From positions 682,001-746,000 of the forward strand of contig OZ245331.1 in assembly GCA_965226155.1 (NCBI GenBank): DNA of 64,000 nucleotides, given 5' to 3'. The notes beneath the pieces were generated by a model. It made no database searches, was not told where the DNA came from, and saw only the letters and a list, made by a program, of their open reading frames with translations. Each line of letters starts with the position of its first letter. The stretch's first letter is position 1. This document shows, piece by piece, positions 9,327-16,807 of this stretch. The translations under genes were made by a program, and so were the position numbers. The DNA comes from G965226155 sp965226155. Its GTDB lineage: Bacteria > Pseudomonadota > Gammaproteobacteria > Eutrophobiales > Eutrophobiaceae.

Positions 9327-9776
9327 CTAAGTATATTCAGAAATCCTATGCTTCCGCGCAACCTTGTCTAATATACCGTTAATATACTTATGTGATTGTT
9401 CAGCACCGAACATTTTCGCTAATTCGACTGATTCATTTATCACTACACGGAAAGGAATATCCGGTAAGTACATCAGCTCGTAAGATCCAAGGTGCAGTAC
9501 TGCATCTTCAACCGGATCCAGTGTTTCTTTTGGCCTATCTAGAAAACCAGCAAGTTCCACATTTATATTTTCCCTGGTATTGACCATTCCGGTTAGCAGC
9601 TTATCAAAATAGTCAATATCGGCTTTTTTCAATTCAGACCGCTCAGATTTAAACTCACTAATAATTTTTGATATGTGTTGCTGTGTAATTAACCATTGAT
9701 AATAGGCCTGTACTGCAGAGCGTCTCGATCGAATCCTGGCATGTTTTGAATATTCCCTGCTGTTATCATCTTTCAT
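9327..9776 (-). CDS. nusB: transcription antitermination factor NusB
   Basis: NusB binds boxA RNA with NusE (ribosomal protein S10) and supports rRNA antitermination. This all-helical 149-residue protein has the typical ARxxAVQAYYQWLI start region and the ending VINESVELAKMFGAEQSHKYINGILDKVAR, which is diagnostic for the family. Its start codon overlaps the stop of ribH by four bases (ATGA), indicating translational coupling. The ribH-nusB-thiL order is common in proteobacteria. Confidence 0.96.
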   Translation of the reverse strand: MKDDNSREYSKHARIRSRRSAVQAYYQWLITQQHISKIISEFKSERSELKKADIDYFDKLLTGMVNTRENINVELAGFLDRPKETLDPVEDAVLHLGSYELMYLPDIPFRVVINESVELAKMFGAEQSHKYINGILDKVARKHRISEYT

Positions 9777-10249
9777 GATCCTACTCGTTTCATGACATTA
9801 AGCATCTCAAGTGCCGTAAGAGCAGCTTCCGATCCTTTGTTGCGTTCATCTTCATTCGAACGATCCATAGCCTGTTCAGCATTCTCGACTGTCAATACGC
9901 CGAAAATTACAGGGATATTGAAATCCAGTGCAACCCTTGCTATACCATTGGTACATTCATGCGCTATTACTTCAAAGTGCGAGGTTTCACCGCGGATTAT
10001 GACACCTAAGGTAATAATGACATCCGCCTTTGCTTTTTCAGCAATCACTTTAGCAGTTACCGGAATTTCCATCGCACCAGGTACCTTTACCAACGTAATC
10101 CAATCTGGTTCAACCCCATTGGCATACAAAGTGTCAACACAGCCATTTATAAGTCCCTCGACTATATGCTTATTGTAGTTGCTGGCGATAATTGCGATTT
10201 GACAATCACTGGTCTCTGTAGAGGATTCGATAATCTTGAGGTCTCCCAT
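9773..10249 (-). CDS. ribH: 6,7-dimethyl-8-ribityllumazine synthase
   Basis: RibH condenses the RibB product 3,4-dihydroxybutanone phosphate with the RibD-derived pyrimidine to give lumazine, the substrate of riboflavin synthase. The protein has 158 residues, with IIASNYNKHIVEGLINGC at the N-terminus, the PGAMEIPV phosphate-site motif, LGVIIRGETSHFE with its catalytic histidine region, and PVIFGVLTVENAEQAMDR. It follows ribBA by 11 bases and overlaps nusB. It would form the usual icosahedral or pentameric assembly. Confidence 0.97.
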   Translation of the reverse strand: MGDLKIIESSTETSDCQIAIIASNYNKHIVEGLINGCVDTLYANGVEPDWITLVKVPGAMEIPVTAKVIAEKAKADVIITLGVIIRGETSHFEVIAHECTNGIARVALDFNIPVIFGVLTVENAEQAMDRSNEDERNKGSEAALTALEMLNVMKRVGS

Positions 10250-10260
10250 AAAATACCCTT

Positions 10261-11373
10261 CTAATCCGTGATGTAATCAATAATTTCTAGGCCGAATCCC
10301 GAAATGGCGTGGTACCGTTTTGGCAAGCTCATGACTAACATTTTCCTCACCCCCAGATCCGACAGGATTTGAGAACCAAGTCCGATAGTTCTAAATTCCT
10401 TACTGTTGTTTTTTTTCTCAGTTGGTTCATTCTCCTTTAGGCCAACCTTTCTTATCTGGTTTATTACAATATCAGCCTCGAACTGGTTACACAGTATAAC
10501 AACCACACCGCTTTTACTTTTTGATAAACGTTCTAGAACATTGCGAATGGGCCAGCTACTTTGCAACTTGCCTCCAGTTAGATCAAACAGTGGGTTTTCA
10601 ATATGAACTCTAACTAGTATCGGTTCATCAGGGTCTATCGCTCCCTTGACGAGAGCGAAATGAAGGTCATTCTTAAGGTTGTCTTTATAGGTTATTAAAT
10701 GAAATTCGCCGTATTCAGTAGGAAACTCCGATTCAGCAACACGCTCAATTGTTTTTTCATTATTTATTCTGTATTGGATTAAATCGGCAATTGTTCCAAT
10801 TTTAAGTCCAAATCGTTCTGCAATCTTTTCTAGATTTGGCCTCCTCGCCATAGTGCCGTCATCATTTAGGATTTCAACGATAACTGCTGCCTGTGAAAAT
10901 CCTGCAAGTCTTGCCAAGTCACAACCCGCTTCAGTGTGCCCCGCTCTAGACAATACGCCACCCGGATGTGCCATCAACGGGAAAACATGTCCTGGCTGAA
11001 CCAGATCAGATGTCTTGGCATCAGGCGTAACCGCTTTTTTTATTGTTAGTGCACGATCAGCAGCCGATATCCCCGTGCTTATACCTTCTGCGGCTTCAAT
11101 TGATACAGTAAAATTAGTCGAGTTATCTGAATAAACATTGCGCGCCATTAACGGTAGATTTAGTCGCCTGCAGTGTTCTCTCGATAAGGGAAGACAGATT
11201 AATCCACGCCCATATTTGGACATGAAGTTTATATCCTCAGCTGTGACACGTTCAGCGGCCAGAACAAAATCACCCTCATTTTCACGATCTTCATCATCCA
11301 TGAGGATGACCATTTTACCGTTACGGATATCTTCGATTAGTTCTTCTGTTGAATTAAGTTGCATTTTTTCCAA
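10261..11373 (-). CDS. ribBA: 3,4-dihydroxy-2-butanone 4-phosphate synthase with degenerate GTP cyclohydrolase II-like domain
   Basis: The N-terminal ~200 residues are a full DHBP synthase: acidic loop DDEDRENEGDF and HTEAGCDLARLAG are present, so ribulose-5-phosphate conversion should work. The C-terminal ~160 residues resemble GTP cyclohydrolase II in fold but lack the three-cysteine zinc site and the GTP-binding arginine region; the only cysteine there is in VVILCNQFEAD. Such RibBA/RibBX forms are known in gammaproteobacteria and usually coexist with a separate RibA, which is not in this window. Preferred start MQLNST at 11367 or the upstream codon at 11373; both are close. Confidence 0.92.
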   Translation of the reverse strand: MEKMQLNSTEELIEDIRNGKMVILMDDEDRENEGDFVLAAERVTAEDINFMSKYGRGLICLPLSREHCRRLNLPLMARNVYSDNSTNFTVSIEAAEGISTGISAADRALTIKKAVTPDAKTSDLVQPGHVFPLMAHPGGVLSRAGHTEAGCDLARLAGFSQAAVIVEILNDDGTMARRPNLEKIAERFGLKIGTIADLIQYRINNEKTIERVAESEFPTEYGEFHLITYKDNLKNDLHFALVKGAIDPDEPILVRVHIENPLFDLTGGKLQSSWPIRNVLERLSKSKSGVVVILCNQFEADIVINQIRKVGLKENEPTEKKNNSKEFRTIGLGSQILSDLGVRKMLVMSLPKRYHAISGFGLEIIDYITD

Positions 11374-11424
11374 TAAAACATGAAAAGTCTGGGAATATTA
11401 TAACCTGTTGCACCCGACGTGTAT

Positions 11425-12021
11425 TTAATGGGTGTCAGATAAAAGCCGCTCAAGATACCGAGCGATTATATCAACTTCAATGTTTACTAGTATGCCTTTC
11501 TGGTAAGAATGGAAGATTGTTTCTGACAATGTATGTGGGATGATATTGACATCAAAACTGCTATCGGACACATCATTAACAGTTAAGCTGACACCATCTA
11601 CACTGACCGACCCTTTTTTACAGATATACTTGCTTAGGTTATGTGGTACTTCAATCGAAATCTGGCATGATCTAGCATCATCATCGATAGCTATAATTTT
11701 TCCTAAGCCATCAACATGACCAGTGACTAGGTGTCCTCCTAGCCGGTCATTCATTTTCATGGCTTTTTCCAGATTGCACTGGCTGCCAATGACGAGATCT
11801 TTGAAGGTCGTACACGACAATGTTTCAACAGATATATCTGTAATAAATTCCTTATCAGAAATATCAATTACCGTCAGACATACACCATTGCAACATATAC
11901 TATCTCCAGTGTTTGCGTCCTGCATATCCAACTTTCTAGCATCGATCGTGATACGTCGGTCATCCTGCATCTCATCAATACGGGCTACCGTTCCGATCGA
12001 ATTAATCATTCCTGTAAACAT
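11425..12021 (-). CDS. ribE: riboflavin synthase alpha chain
   Basis: This enzyme dismutates two lumazines into riboflavin and the RibD-derived pyrimidine. The 198-residue protein shows the internal duplication of two beta-barrel lumazine-binding domains: MFTGMI...CCNGVCLTV in the first and GHVDGLG...SVDGVSLTVNDV in the second. It lies between ribD and ribBA in the same orientation. Naming varies: this is ribC in some E. coli annotations and ribE in most other bacteria. Confidence 0.96.
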   Translation of the reverse strand: MFTGMINSIGTVARIDEMQDDRRITIDARKLDMQDANTGDSICCNGVCLTVIDISDKEFITDISVETLSCTTFKDLVIGSQCNLEKAMKMNDRLGGHLVTGHVDGLGKIIAIDDDARSCQISIEVPHNLSKYICKKGSVSVDGVSLTVNDVSDSSFDVNIIPHTLSETIFHSYQKGILVNIEVDIIARYLERLLSDTH

Positions 12022-12055
12022 ACTAGGTCAGTCTGCTTTTTTATCTATATCTGGA

Positions 12056-13156
12056 TTATTTATTTGTGTTGACGAGCTTGTATATAAACCTGAGGTCATC
12101 GCCTATGTTGCGTGTTTCAACTAAATCAACAGTGATTTTGTCGTTCATACCCGTAATCTGAGGAAAATGAAATAAGCCTTTCGCCTTGTCACCTAAAATA
12201 GTTGGTGACTGGTACAATATCAATTCATCTATCAGGCCAGCGCCAAGAAAACTGCCTGCAAGTATCGGCCCTGCTTCAAGTAATATTTCATTCACCTGTT
12301 CCTTGTCAGAGAGATGCTGAAGAAGAGTTTTAAGATCACGTGTCGAATCCGTTAAAACTACGTCAGCACCATTTTTCTTCAATTTATTGTGATGCTGCTG
12401 GTCATCATTTTCGGTAAATATAATAATCTTGCCAGGATGATGAAATAATCTAGCATCGGCGGGCGTTCTCAACTTTTTATCTAGGATAACCCGGATCGGT
12501 TGTCTGCCCTGTGTTTCAATATCGCGGACATTGAGGTTCGGATCGTCTGCAAGAACTGTCCCTATCCCAGTCATTATTGCACAGCTTAATGCCCGGTAAT
12601 GGTGTCCATCCTGTCTAGCCTGTGCACCCGTTATCCATTTGCTATCGCCATTTGCTAGCGACGTCCTACCGTCAAGACTCATTGCAAGTTTGCAACGGAC
12701 ATAGGGCAAATGATTCACCATTCGCTTGAAGAAACCGGCGTTCAGACATGTTGCCTCTTCTTCCATAACCCCATTAACAGTAGTAATTTCATGTTGCTTG
12801 AGGATTTCAAACCCCTTACCAGCAACCAGTGGATTTGGATCCATGGCAGCAGAAACCACCCTTGATATCCCTGAGCGTATCAATGCATCAGTACACGGAG
12901 GAGTCATCCCAGTATGAACACAAGGTTCTAGAGTAATATAGCAATGGGCACCTTTGGCGTCGTCTCCCGCCTGTTTCAATGCAACGATTTCTGCGTGATC
13001 CTCACCTGCCTTTACGTGCCACCCCTCTCCAACAATCCTGTTATTACTAACAATTACACATCCTACTCGGGGATTTGGATGCGTCGTGTAGCTTCCCTTC
13101 CGTGCCAAATATATGGCACGTGCCATGTATCGATAATCATCATTCCCATCTTTCAA
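12056..13156 (-). CDS. ribD: bifunctional diaminohydroxyphosphoribosylaminopyrimidine deaminase / 5-amino-6-uracil reductase
   Basis: RibD carries out the second and third riboflavin steps. The N-terminal deaminase domain has the zinc ligands HAE (GEDHAEIVAL) and PCxxxxxxxxC (LEPCVHTGMTPPC). The reductase domain follows from about residue 150 (RCKLAMSLDGRTS), with ILLEAGPILAGSFL near its end. The 366-residue length is normal. Its start overlaps the stop of nrdR by four bases, so the two are probably translationally coupled. Confidence 0.96.
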   Translation of the reverse strand: MKDGNDDYRYMARAIYLARKGSYTTHPNPRVGCVIVSNNRIVGEGWHVKAGEDHAEIVALKQAGDDAKGAHCYITLEPCVHTGMTPPCTDALIRSGISRVVSAAMDPNPLVAGKGFEILKQHEITTVNGVMEEEATCLNAGFFKRMVNHLPYVRCKLAMSLDGRTSLANGDSKWITGAQARQDGHHYRALSCAIMTGIGTVLADDPNLNVRDIETQGRQPIRVILDKKLRTPADARLFHHPGKIIIFTENDDQQHHNKLKKNGADVVLTDSTRDLKTLLQHLSDKEQVNEILLEAGPILAGSFLGAGLIDELILYQSPTILGDKAKGLFHFPQITGMNDKITVDLVETRNIGDDLRFIYKLVNTNK

Positions 13157-13665
13157 TGGTCTTCACTGTCATTCGATAGCAAGGTCAGCTGGCTTTCCCT
13201 GATTTCGGGTGGCAAATCATTCTCCAAACGTTCGATTTCTTCCAGAAAAGCGCGCACGTCTTCAAAACTTCGATAAACTGACGCAAAACGGACATAGGCA
13301 ACCTGGTCCATGCCACGAAGCTCTTCCATTACCCAGTCTCCCACTTTCAATGATTTGACTTCACGGACGCCCAACGCACGTAACTTGTGCTCTACATGGT
13401 TGACGGCGATATCAACTTTTTTGATTGATACTGGTCTTTTTTCCAGGGCGCGTAAAAAGCTTGACCTCATCTTATCCTGTGTGTATTTCTGCCTGCGTCC
13501 ATCGGACTTGATAATTCTTGGGAAATTAAGCTCAGCTGTTTCGTATGTCGAAAACCGATCCTTGCATTCCAAGCATTCACGGCGTCGCCGGATCTGATCA
13601 CCTTCACCGACTAAGCGAGAATCGATAACCTTAGTTTCAGTAGCTGAACAAAATGGACAATGCAT
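13153..13665 (-). CDS. nrdR: transcriptional repressor NrdR
   Basis: NrdR senses dATP/ATP and represses ribonucleotide reductase genes. The N-terminal zinc ribbon is complete (MHCPFC...ECLECKDRF), followed by the ATP-cone domain (PRIIKSDGRRQKYTQDKM ... YVRFASVYRSFEDV). At 170 residues it is slightly longer than the usual ~150 because of a polar C-terminal tail after EEIERL. It lies 12 bases downstream of glyA and overlaps ribD, the same neighbourhood as in many gammaproteobacteria. Confidence 0.97.
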   Translation of the reverse strand: MHCPFCSATETKVIDSRLVGEGDQIRRRRECLECKDRFSTYETAELNFPRIIKSDGRRQKYTQDKMRSSFLRALEKRPVSIKKVDIAVNHVEHKLRALGVREVKSLKVGDWVMEELRGMDQVAYVRFASVYRSFEDVRAFLEEIERLENDLPPEIRESQLTLLSNDSEDH

Positions 13666-13677
13666 CTATAATCTCAT

Positions 13678-14934
13678 TTAATTTTCGTACATAGGATATG
13701 TACTGCATAAGGTCTTTACTTTATCCCTTACTCCAACGAGCACATCTTCATCGTTCAAATTATTGATTACGTCATTAATCATATCAGCGACCTCAATACA
13801 ATCTTTTTCGATGAACCCACGTGTTGTTACCGATGGTGTGCCAATACGGATACCGCTGGTAATAAATGGCGATTGTGGGTCATTTGGAACAGCATTCTTA
13901 TTGACTGTAATATTTGCTGAGTTCAATCTGGCATCTAGTTCCTTGCCGGTTATTCCTTTCTCTATCAGATCGACCAAAAAGAGATGGTTGTCCGTTCCAC
14001 CTGATACTATCCTGATACCCTGTTCCATAAATCGCGCAGCCATTGATTGGGAATTTTTGAGAACCTGTTCTTGATAAGTTTTGAATTCCGGTTCCATTGC
14101 TTCTTTGAAAGCGACAGCCTTGGCGGCAATTACATGCATTAGCGGCCCACCTTGGTATCCTGGGAATACCATAAAGTTTATCTTCTTTTCGATATCTTCG
14201 TTTTTTCTAGCCATGATCAACCCTGAGCGGGGACCACGCAATGTCTTGTGAGTAGTTGTAGTAGTAACATCTGCGATTTGAACCGGGCTAGGATATAAAC
14301 CTGTTACAATCAATCCGGCTACATGGGCAATATCAGCTACTAGGTAAGCCCCAACTTTATCAGCGATCTCCCTAAACCTCTGCCAATCGATGATTCTGGA
14401 ATAAGCAGAAAATCCGGTCATGATCAATTTGGGCTTATGAGTAACAGCAAGTTTTTCCACTTGATCATAATCAATCTCGCCGGTATCTGGAACTAAACCG
14501 TATTGTATTGCTTTATATATTCGTCCTGACACATTCACTGGAGAACCATGTGTAAGGTGACCACCGTCAGCCAAGCTCATACCCATCACGACATCACCAG
14601 GTTGACACAAGGCTAGATATACTGCTCCGTTGGCCTGGGAACCTGAATGAGGCTGTACATTGACGAAATCCGCGCAAAACAGTTGTTTAGCTCTATCTAT
14701 TGCAAGCTGTTCTACGACATCAACATATTCACATCCACCGTAGTATCGTTTACCTGGGTAACCTTCAGAATATTTATTCGTTAATACTGAGCCTTGCGCT
14801 TCAAGTACACGCGGACTGACATTATTCTCTGAAGCAATCAATTCGATATGGTCTTCTTGACGCTGGACCTCGCCTCGCATTGCATGCCAAAGGACATCGT
14901 CATAACCTGCAATTTTCATATCCTTGCTAAACAT
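13678..14934 (-). CDS. glyA: serine hydroxymethyltransferase
   Basis: GlyA converts serine and tetrahydrofolate to glycine and methylene-tetrahydrofolate, the main one-carbon source for the purine and thymidylate pathways. The 418-residue protein contains the PLP lysine in VTTTTTHKTLRGPRSG, SEGYPGKRYYGG near the N-terminus and the substrate-site QPHSGSQAN. It is the first gene of the nrdR-rib-nusB-thiL run. GAGG stands a few bases before the ATG. Confidence 0.97.
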   Translation of the reverse strand: MFSKDMKIAGYDDVLWHAMRGEVQRQEDHIELIASENNVSPRVLEAQGSVLTNKYSEGYPGKRYYGGCEYVDVVEQLAIDRAKQLFCADFVNVQPHSGSQANGAVYLALCQPGDVVMGMSLADGGHLTHGSPVNVSGRIYKAIQYGLVPDTGEIDYDQVEKLAVTHKPKLIMTGFSAYSRIIDWQRFREIADKVGAYLVADIAHVAGLIVTGLYPSPVQIADVTTTTTHKTLRGPRSGLIMARKNEDIEKKINFMVFPGYQGGPLMHVIAAKAVAFKEAMEPEFKTYQEQVLKNSQSMAARFMEQGIRIVSGGTDNHLFLVDLIEKGITGKELDARLNSANITVNKNAVPNDPQSPFITSGIRIGTPSVTTRGFIEKDCIEVADMINDVINNLNDEDVLVGVRDKVKTLCSTYPMYEN

Positions 14935-14955
14935 CGGAAATCCTCATAAATCTAC

Positions 14956-14984
14956 GTATTAATCGCTAAAAATGACGAATTCAA
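14956..14984 (-). promoter_or_regulatory. possible glyA promoter
   Basis: Read on the minus strand, TTGAAT and TAATAC are separated by 17 bases, ending 22 bases before the glyA start codon. The -35 agrees at four of six positions and the -10 at three. A weak, by-eye call supported mainly by position. Confidence 0.3.
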
Positions 14985-15296
14985 GACAACTATGGACCTT
15001 CAATCAGCGGAATTACGTCAATATTGCACACACTTAAAAACAAGGGCGAAAGAGTACCAGATTCAGCCTTCCCATGCTAAATATCCAAACGATTTCTTTC
15101 AGCTTTTTCGATTATAACAATTTGTTAATATGGAAATATTTGAATAATATACACCCGATAATGTTTTAATCTATGTTACCTCAAACAGGCGGCGCCTGAT
15201 TCCCGGAAATAGTAATGAAAGCCTTCAAAGCAGGATGGCAAAGGGTGAATTTCACCAGAGTATTTCAGAAAGATAACTTTCCTCTTCAAAAATGAT
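14985..15296. other. intergenic region between divergent glyA and mtnP
   Basis: No coding region is convincing here. It holds an AT-rich tract around 15105-15175 containing a possible promoter toward mtnP (see next entry), and a 13-base hairpin-forming sequence GGTGAATTTCACC at about 15245-15257, 40 bases before mtnP. I saw no tRNA and no riboswitch core I could identify. Confidence 0.5.
15122..15150 (+). promoter_or_regulatory. possible mtnP promoter
   Basis: TTGTTA at 15122-15127 and TAATAT at 15145-15150 are separated by 17 bases, each matching the sigma-70 consensus at four of six positions. This would give an unusually long leader of about 140 bases before mtnP, including the small hairpin. 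Confidence 0.3.
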
Positions 15297-16037
15297 ATGA
15301 CAAAAATTGCAATTATCGGTGGGACCGGGTTAGCTAACCTGGAAGATTTTACAATCACTGGCAATGAGATATTAAAAACACCGTACGGCGAAACGTCCAA
15401 TGAGCTTGTTTTCGGACAACTTGGTGACAAGGAAATCATTTTTGTCGCCCGTCATGGCAATCCTCACATAACTCCTCCACACAAGGTAAATTACCAGGCT
15501 AATATTTGGGCGCTGCATCACTACCAGGTCGAAAATATCTTCAGTATCAATACTGTCGGTGGTATTACCAAACCTATGTATCCTTGCCGGATAGTCATTC
15601 CAGATCAAATCATTGATTACACATGGTCCAGAAATCATGCCTTTTTTGAAGACGATATTGATCGTGTCACTCATATTGATTTCACCAAACCCTACAGTGA
15701 AGAATTAAGGCAATGTATTATTAATTGTTGCAATGACCTGAAACTAGATATGTTTAACCATGCAGTTTACGGTGCAACACAAGGCCCCAGATTGGAAACT
15801 ATCGCAGAGATAGTCAGAATGGAAAGAGATGGCTGTGATATTGTCGGCATGACCGGTATGCCTGAAGCAGCACTAGCGAAAGAGCTGGATATTAGCTATG
15901 CGTCAATTGCCTTAGTGGTAAATTGGGCAGCAGGCAAAACTAAAGATATCATCACTATGGAAATCATAGAAGAAAATCTGGAAAAAGGGATTGGAAATAT
16001 CAAACTAGTATTGAACAAGGTAATCGAAACTATCTAA
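15297..16037 (+). CDS. mtnP: S-methyl-5'-thioinosine phosphorylase (MTAP/PNP family)
   Basis: The 246-residue protein belongs to the MTA phosphorylase/PNP class: GGTGL phosphate loop at residues 9-13, FVARHGNPHITPPHKVNY, the NTVGG segment, and GATQGPRLETIAEI with VGMTGMPEAALAKEL. The VVNWAAG segment in place of the MTAP aspartates favours thioinosine over thioadenosine, as in Pseudomonas PA3004. That matches the MTA deaminase and mtnA at 32.7-35.2 kb, giving the route MTA to MTI to methylthioribose-1-phosphate. The gene converges on csiV and the two stops overlap by four bases. Substrate preference is inferred. Confidence 0.85.
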   Translation: MTKIAIIGGTGLANLEDFTITGNEILKTPYGETSNELVFGQLGDKEIIFVARHGNPHITPPHKVNYQANIWALHHYQVENIFSINTVGGITKPMYPCRIVIPDQIIDYTWSRNHAFFEDDIDRVTHIDFTKPYSEELRQCIINCCNDLKLDMFNHAVYGATQGPRLETIAEIVRMERDGCDIVGMTGMPEAALAKELDISYASIALVVNWAAGKTKDIITMEIIEENLEKGIGNIKLVLNKVIETI

Positions 16038-16807
16038 TCCGTTTCTAATCTTCTTACCTGCATGATCACGCCAAACGACGGGTGATCAAAATAATGAAAT
16101 TCATTTAGTTTAATCCTTCTAGTTTCATTAAGTCGGACGTAGTCGGCACTATTAGATTGAGCTAACATGGCCATGACCTCTAATTGGTCTTCTGGTACTA
16201 CTATTTCTGGCTTTTTAAAATAGACTAAATCAATATCGACATATAAAAACATGGAGCTACGAATGCGAACAGTACCATCGAATAATAATTTTATCGGTTC
16301 GTAAAATTCGTCTGGTATTGGCCCAGCCAGCAACTCAGGTAGTAAAGTTGTCAGATATAACCTAGATTTATCTTCTGCTTGTACATGCACTGCTTTCGCC
16401 CTGTTATTATCAAACCCAGGTTGTTGCCATGCGATATGATAAACCGGTCTGTACTCCCTAGACAGTTTCAGTACTCTAAAGATTCCTTCAAGTTGGTATT
16501 TTTCTTCAGGCAGTACTAGATAGGGCATTACATCATCTGAAGGTTGGATTTCTTGCACAGTGGATTGAAGTTCATTGGTTACTGTAGCATCAAGAACTTC
16601 TTCTTCAGGTAATTCTTGAACCAATTCAACAATGTTTTCCAAGCTAACAAGGCCAGGGGATGTAGGCCAAACTTCATCGTCCAGATTTGGATTCAAATAT
16701 TCAAAAACGATCATTTCAACCTGATACCAGACTTCTTCTGCCTGCATAGCGCTTAAGTAAAATACCATGATCAAAAAAAGACTAATTCTAGATAGATTAT
16801 TTCTCAT
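16034..16807 (-). CDS. csiV: CsiV-family (peptidoglycan-binding-like) periplasmic protein
   Basis: The 257-residue protein has an N-terminal signal peptide (FLIMVFYLSAMQA, cleavage near residue 23) followed by EEVWYQVEMIVFEYLNPN, the usual start of CsiV-family proteins. In Vibrio CsiV helps D-amino-acid-dependent cell-wall adaptation; elsewhere its role is unproven. Its start overlaps the stop of mfd by four bases, and a csiV-mfd pairing is common in Pseudomonas-like genomes. There is no second transmembrane segment. Confidence 0.75.
   Translation of the reverse strand: MRNNLSRISLFLIMVFYLSAMQAEEVWYQVEMIVFEYLNPNLDDEVWPTSPGLVSLENIVELVQELPEEEVLDATVTNELQSTVQEIQPSDDVMPYLVLPEEKYQLEGIFRVLKLSREYRPVYHIAWQQPGFDNNRAKAVHVQAEDKSRLYLTTLLPELLAGPIPDEFYEPIKLLFDGTVRIRSSMFLYVDIDLVYFKKPEIVVPEDQLEVMAMLAQSNSADYVRLNETRRIKLNEFHYFDHPSFGVIMQVRRLETD

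Noticed and set aside
15176..15439. 87-residue frame on the minus strand across the start of mtnP.
   Set aside because: It overlaps a confident gene on the other strand and has no recognisable domain.
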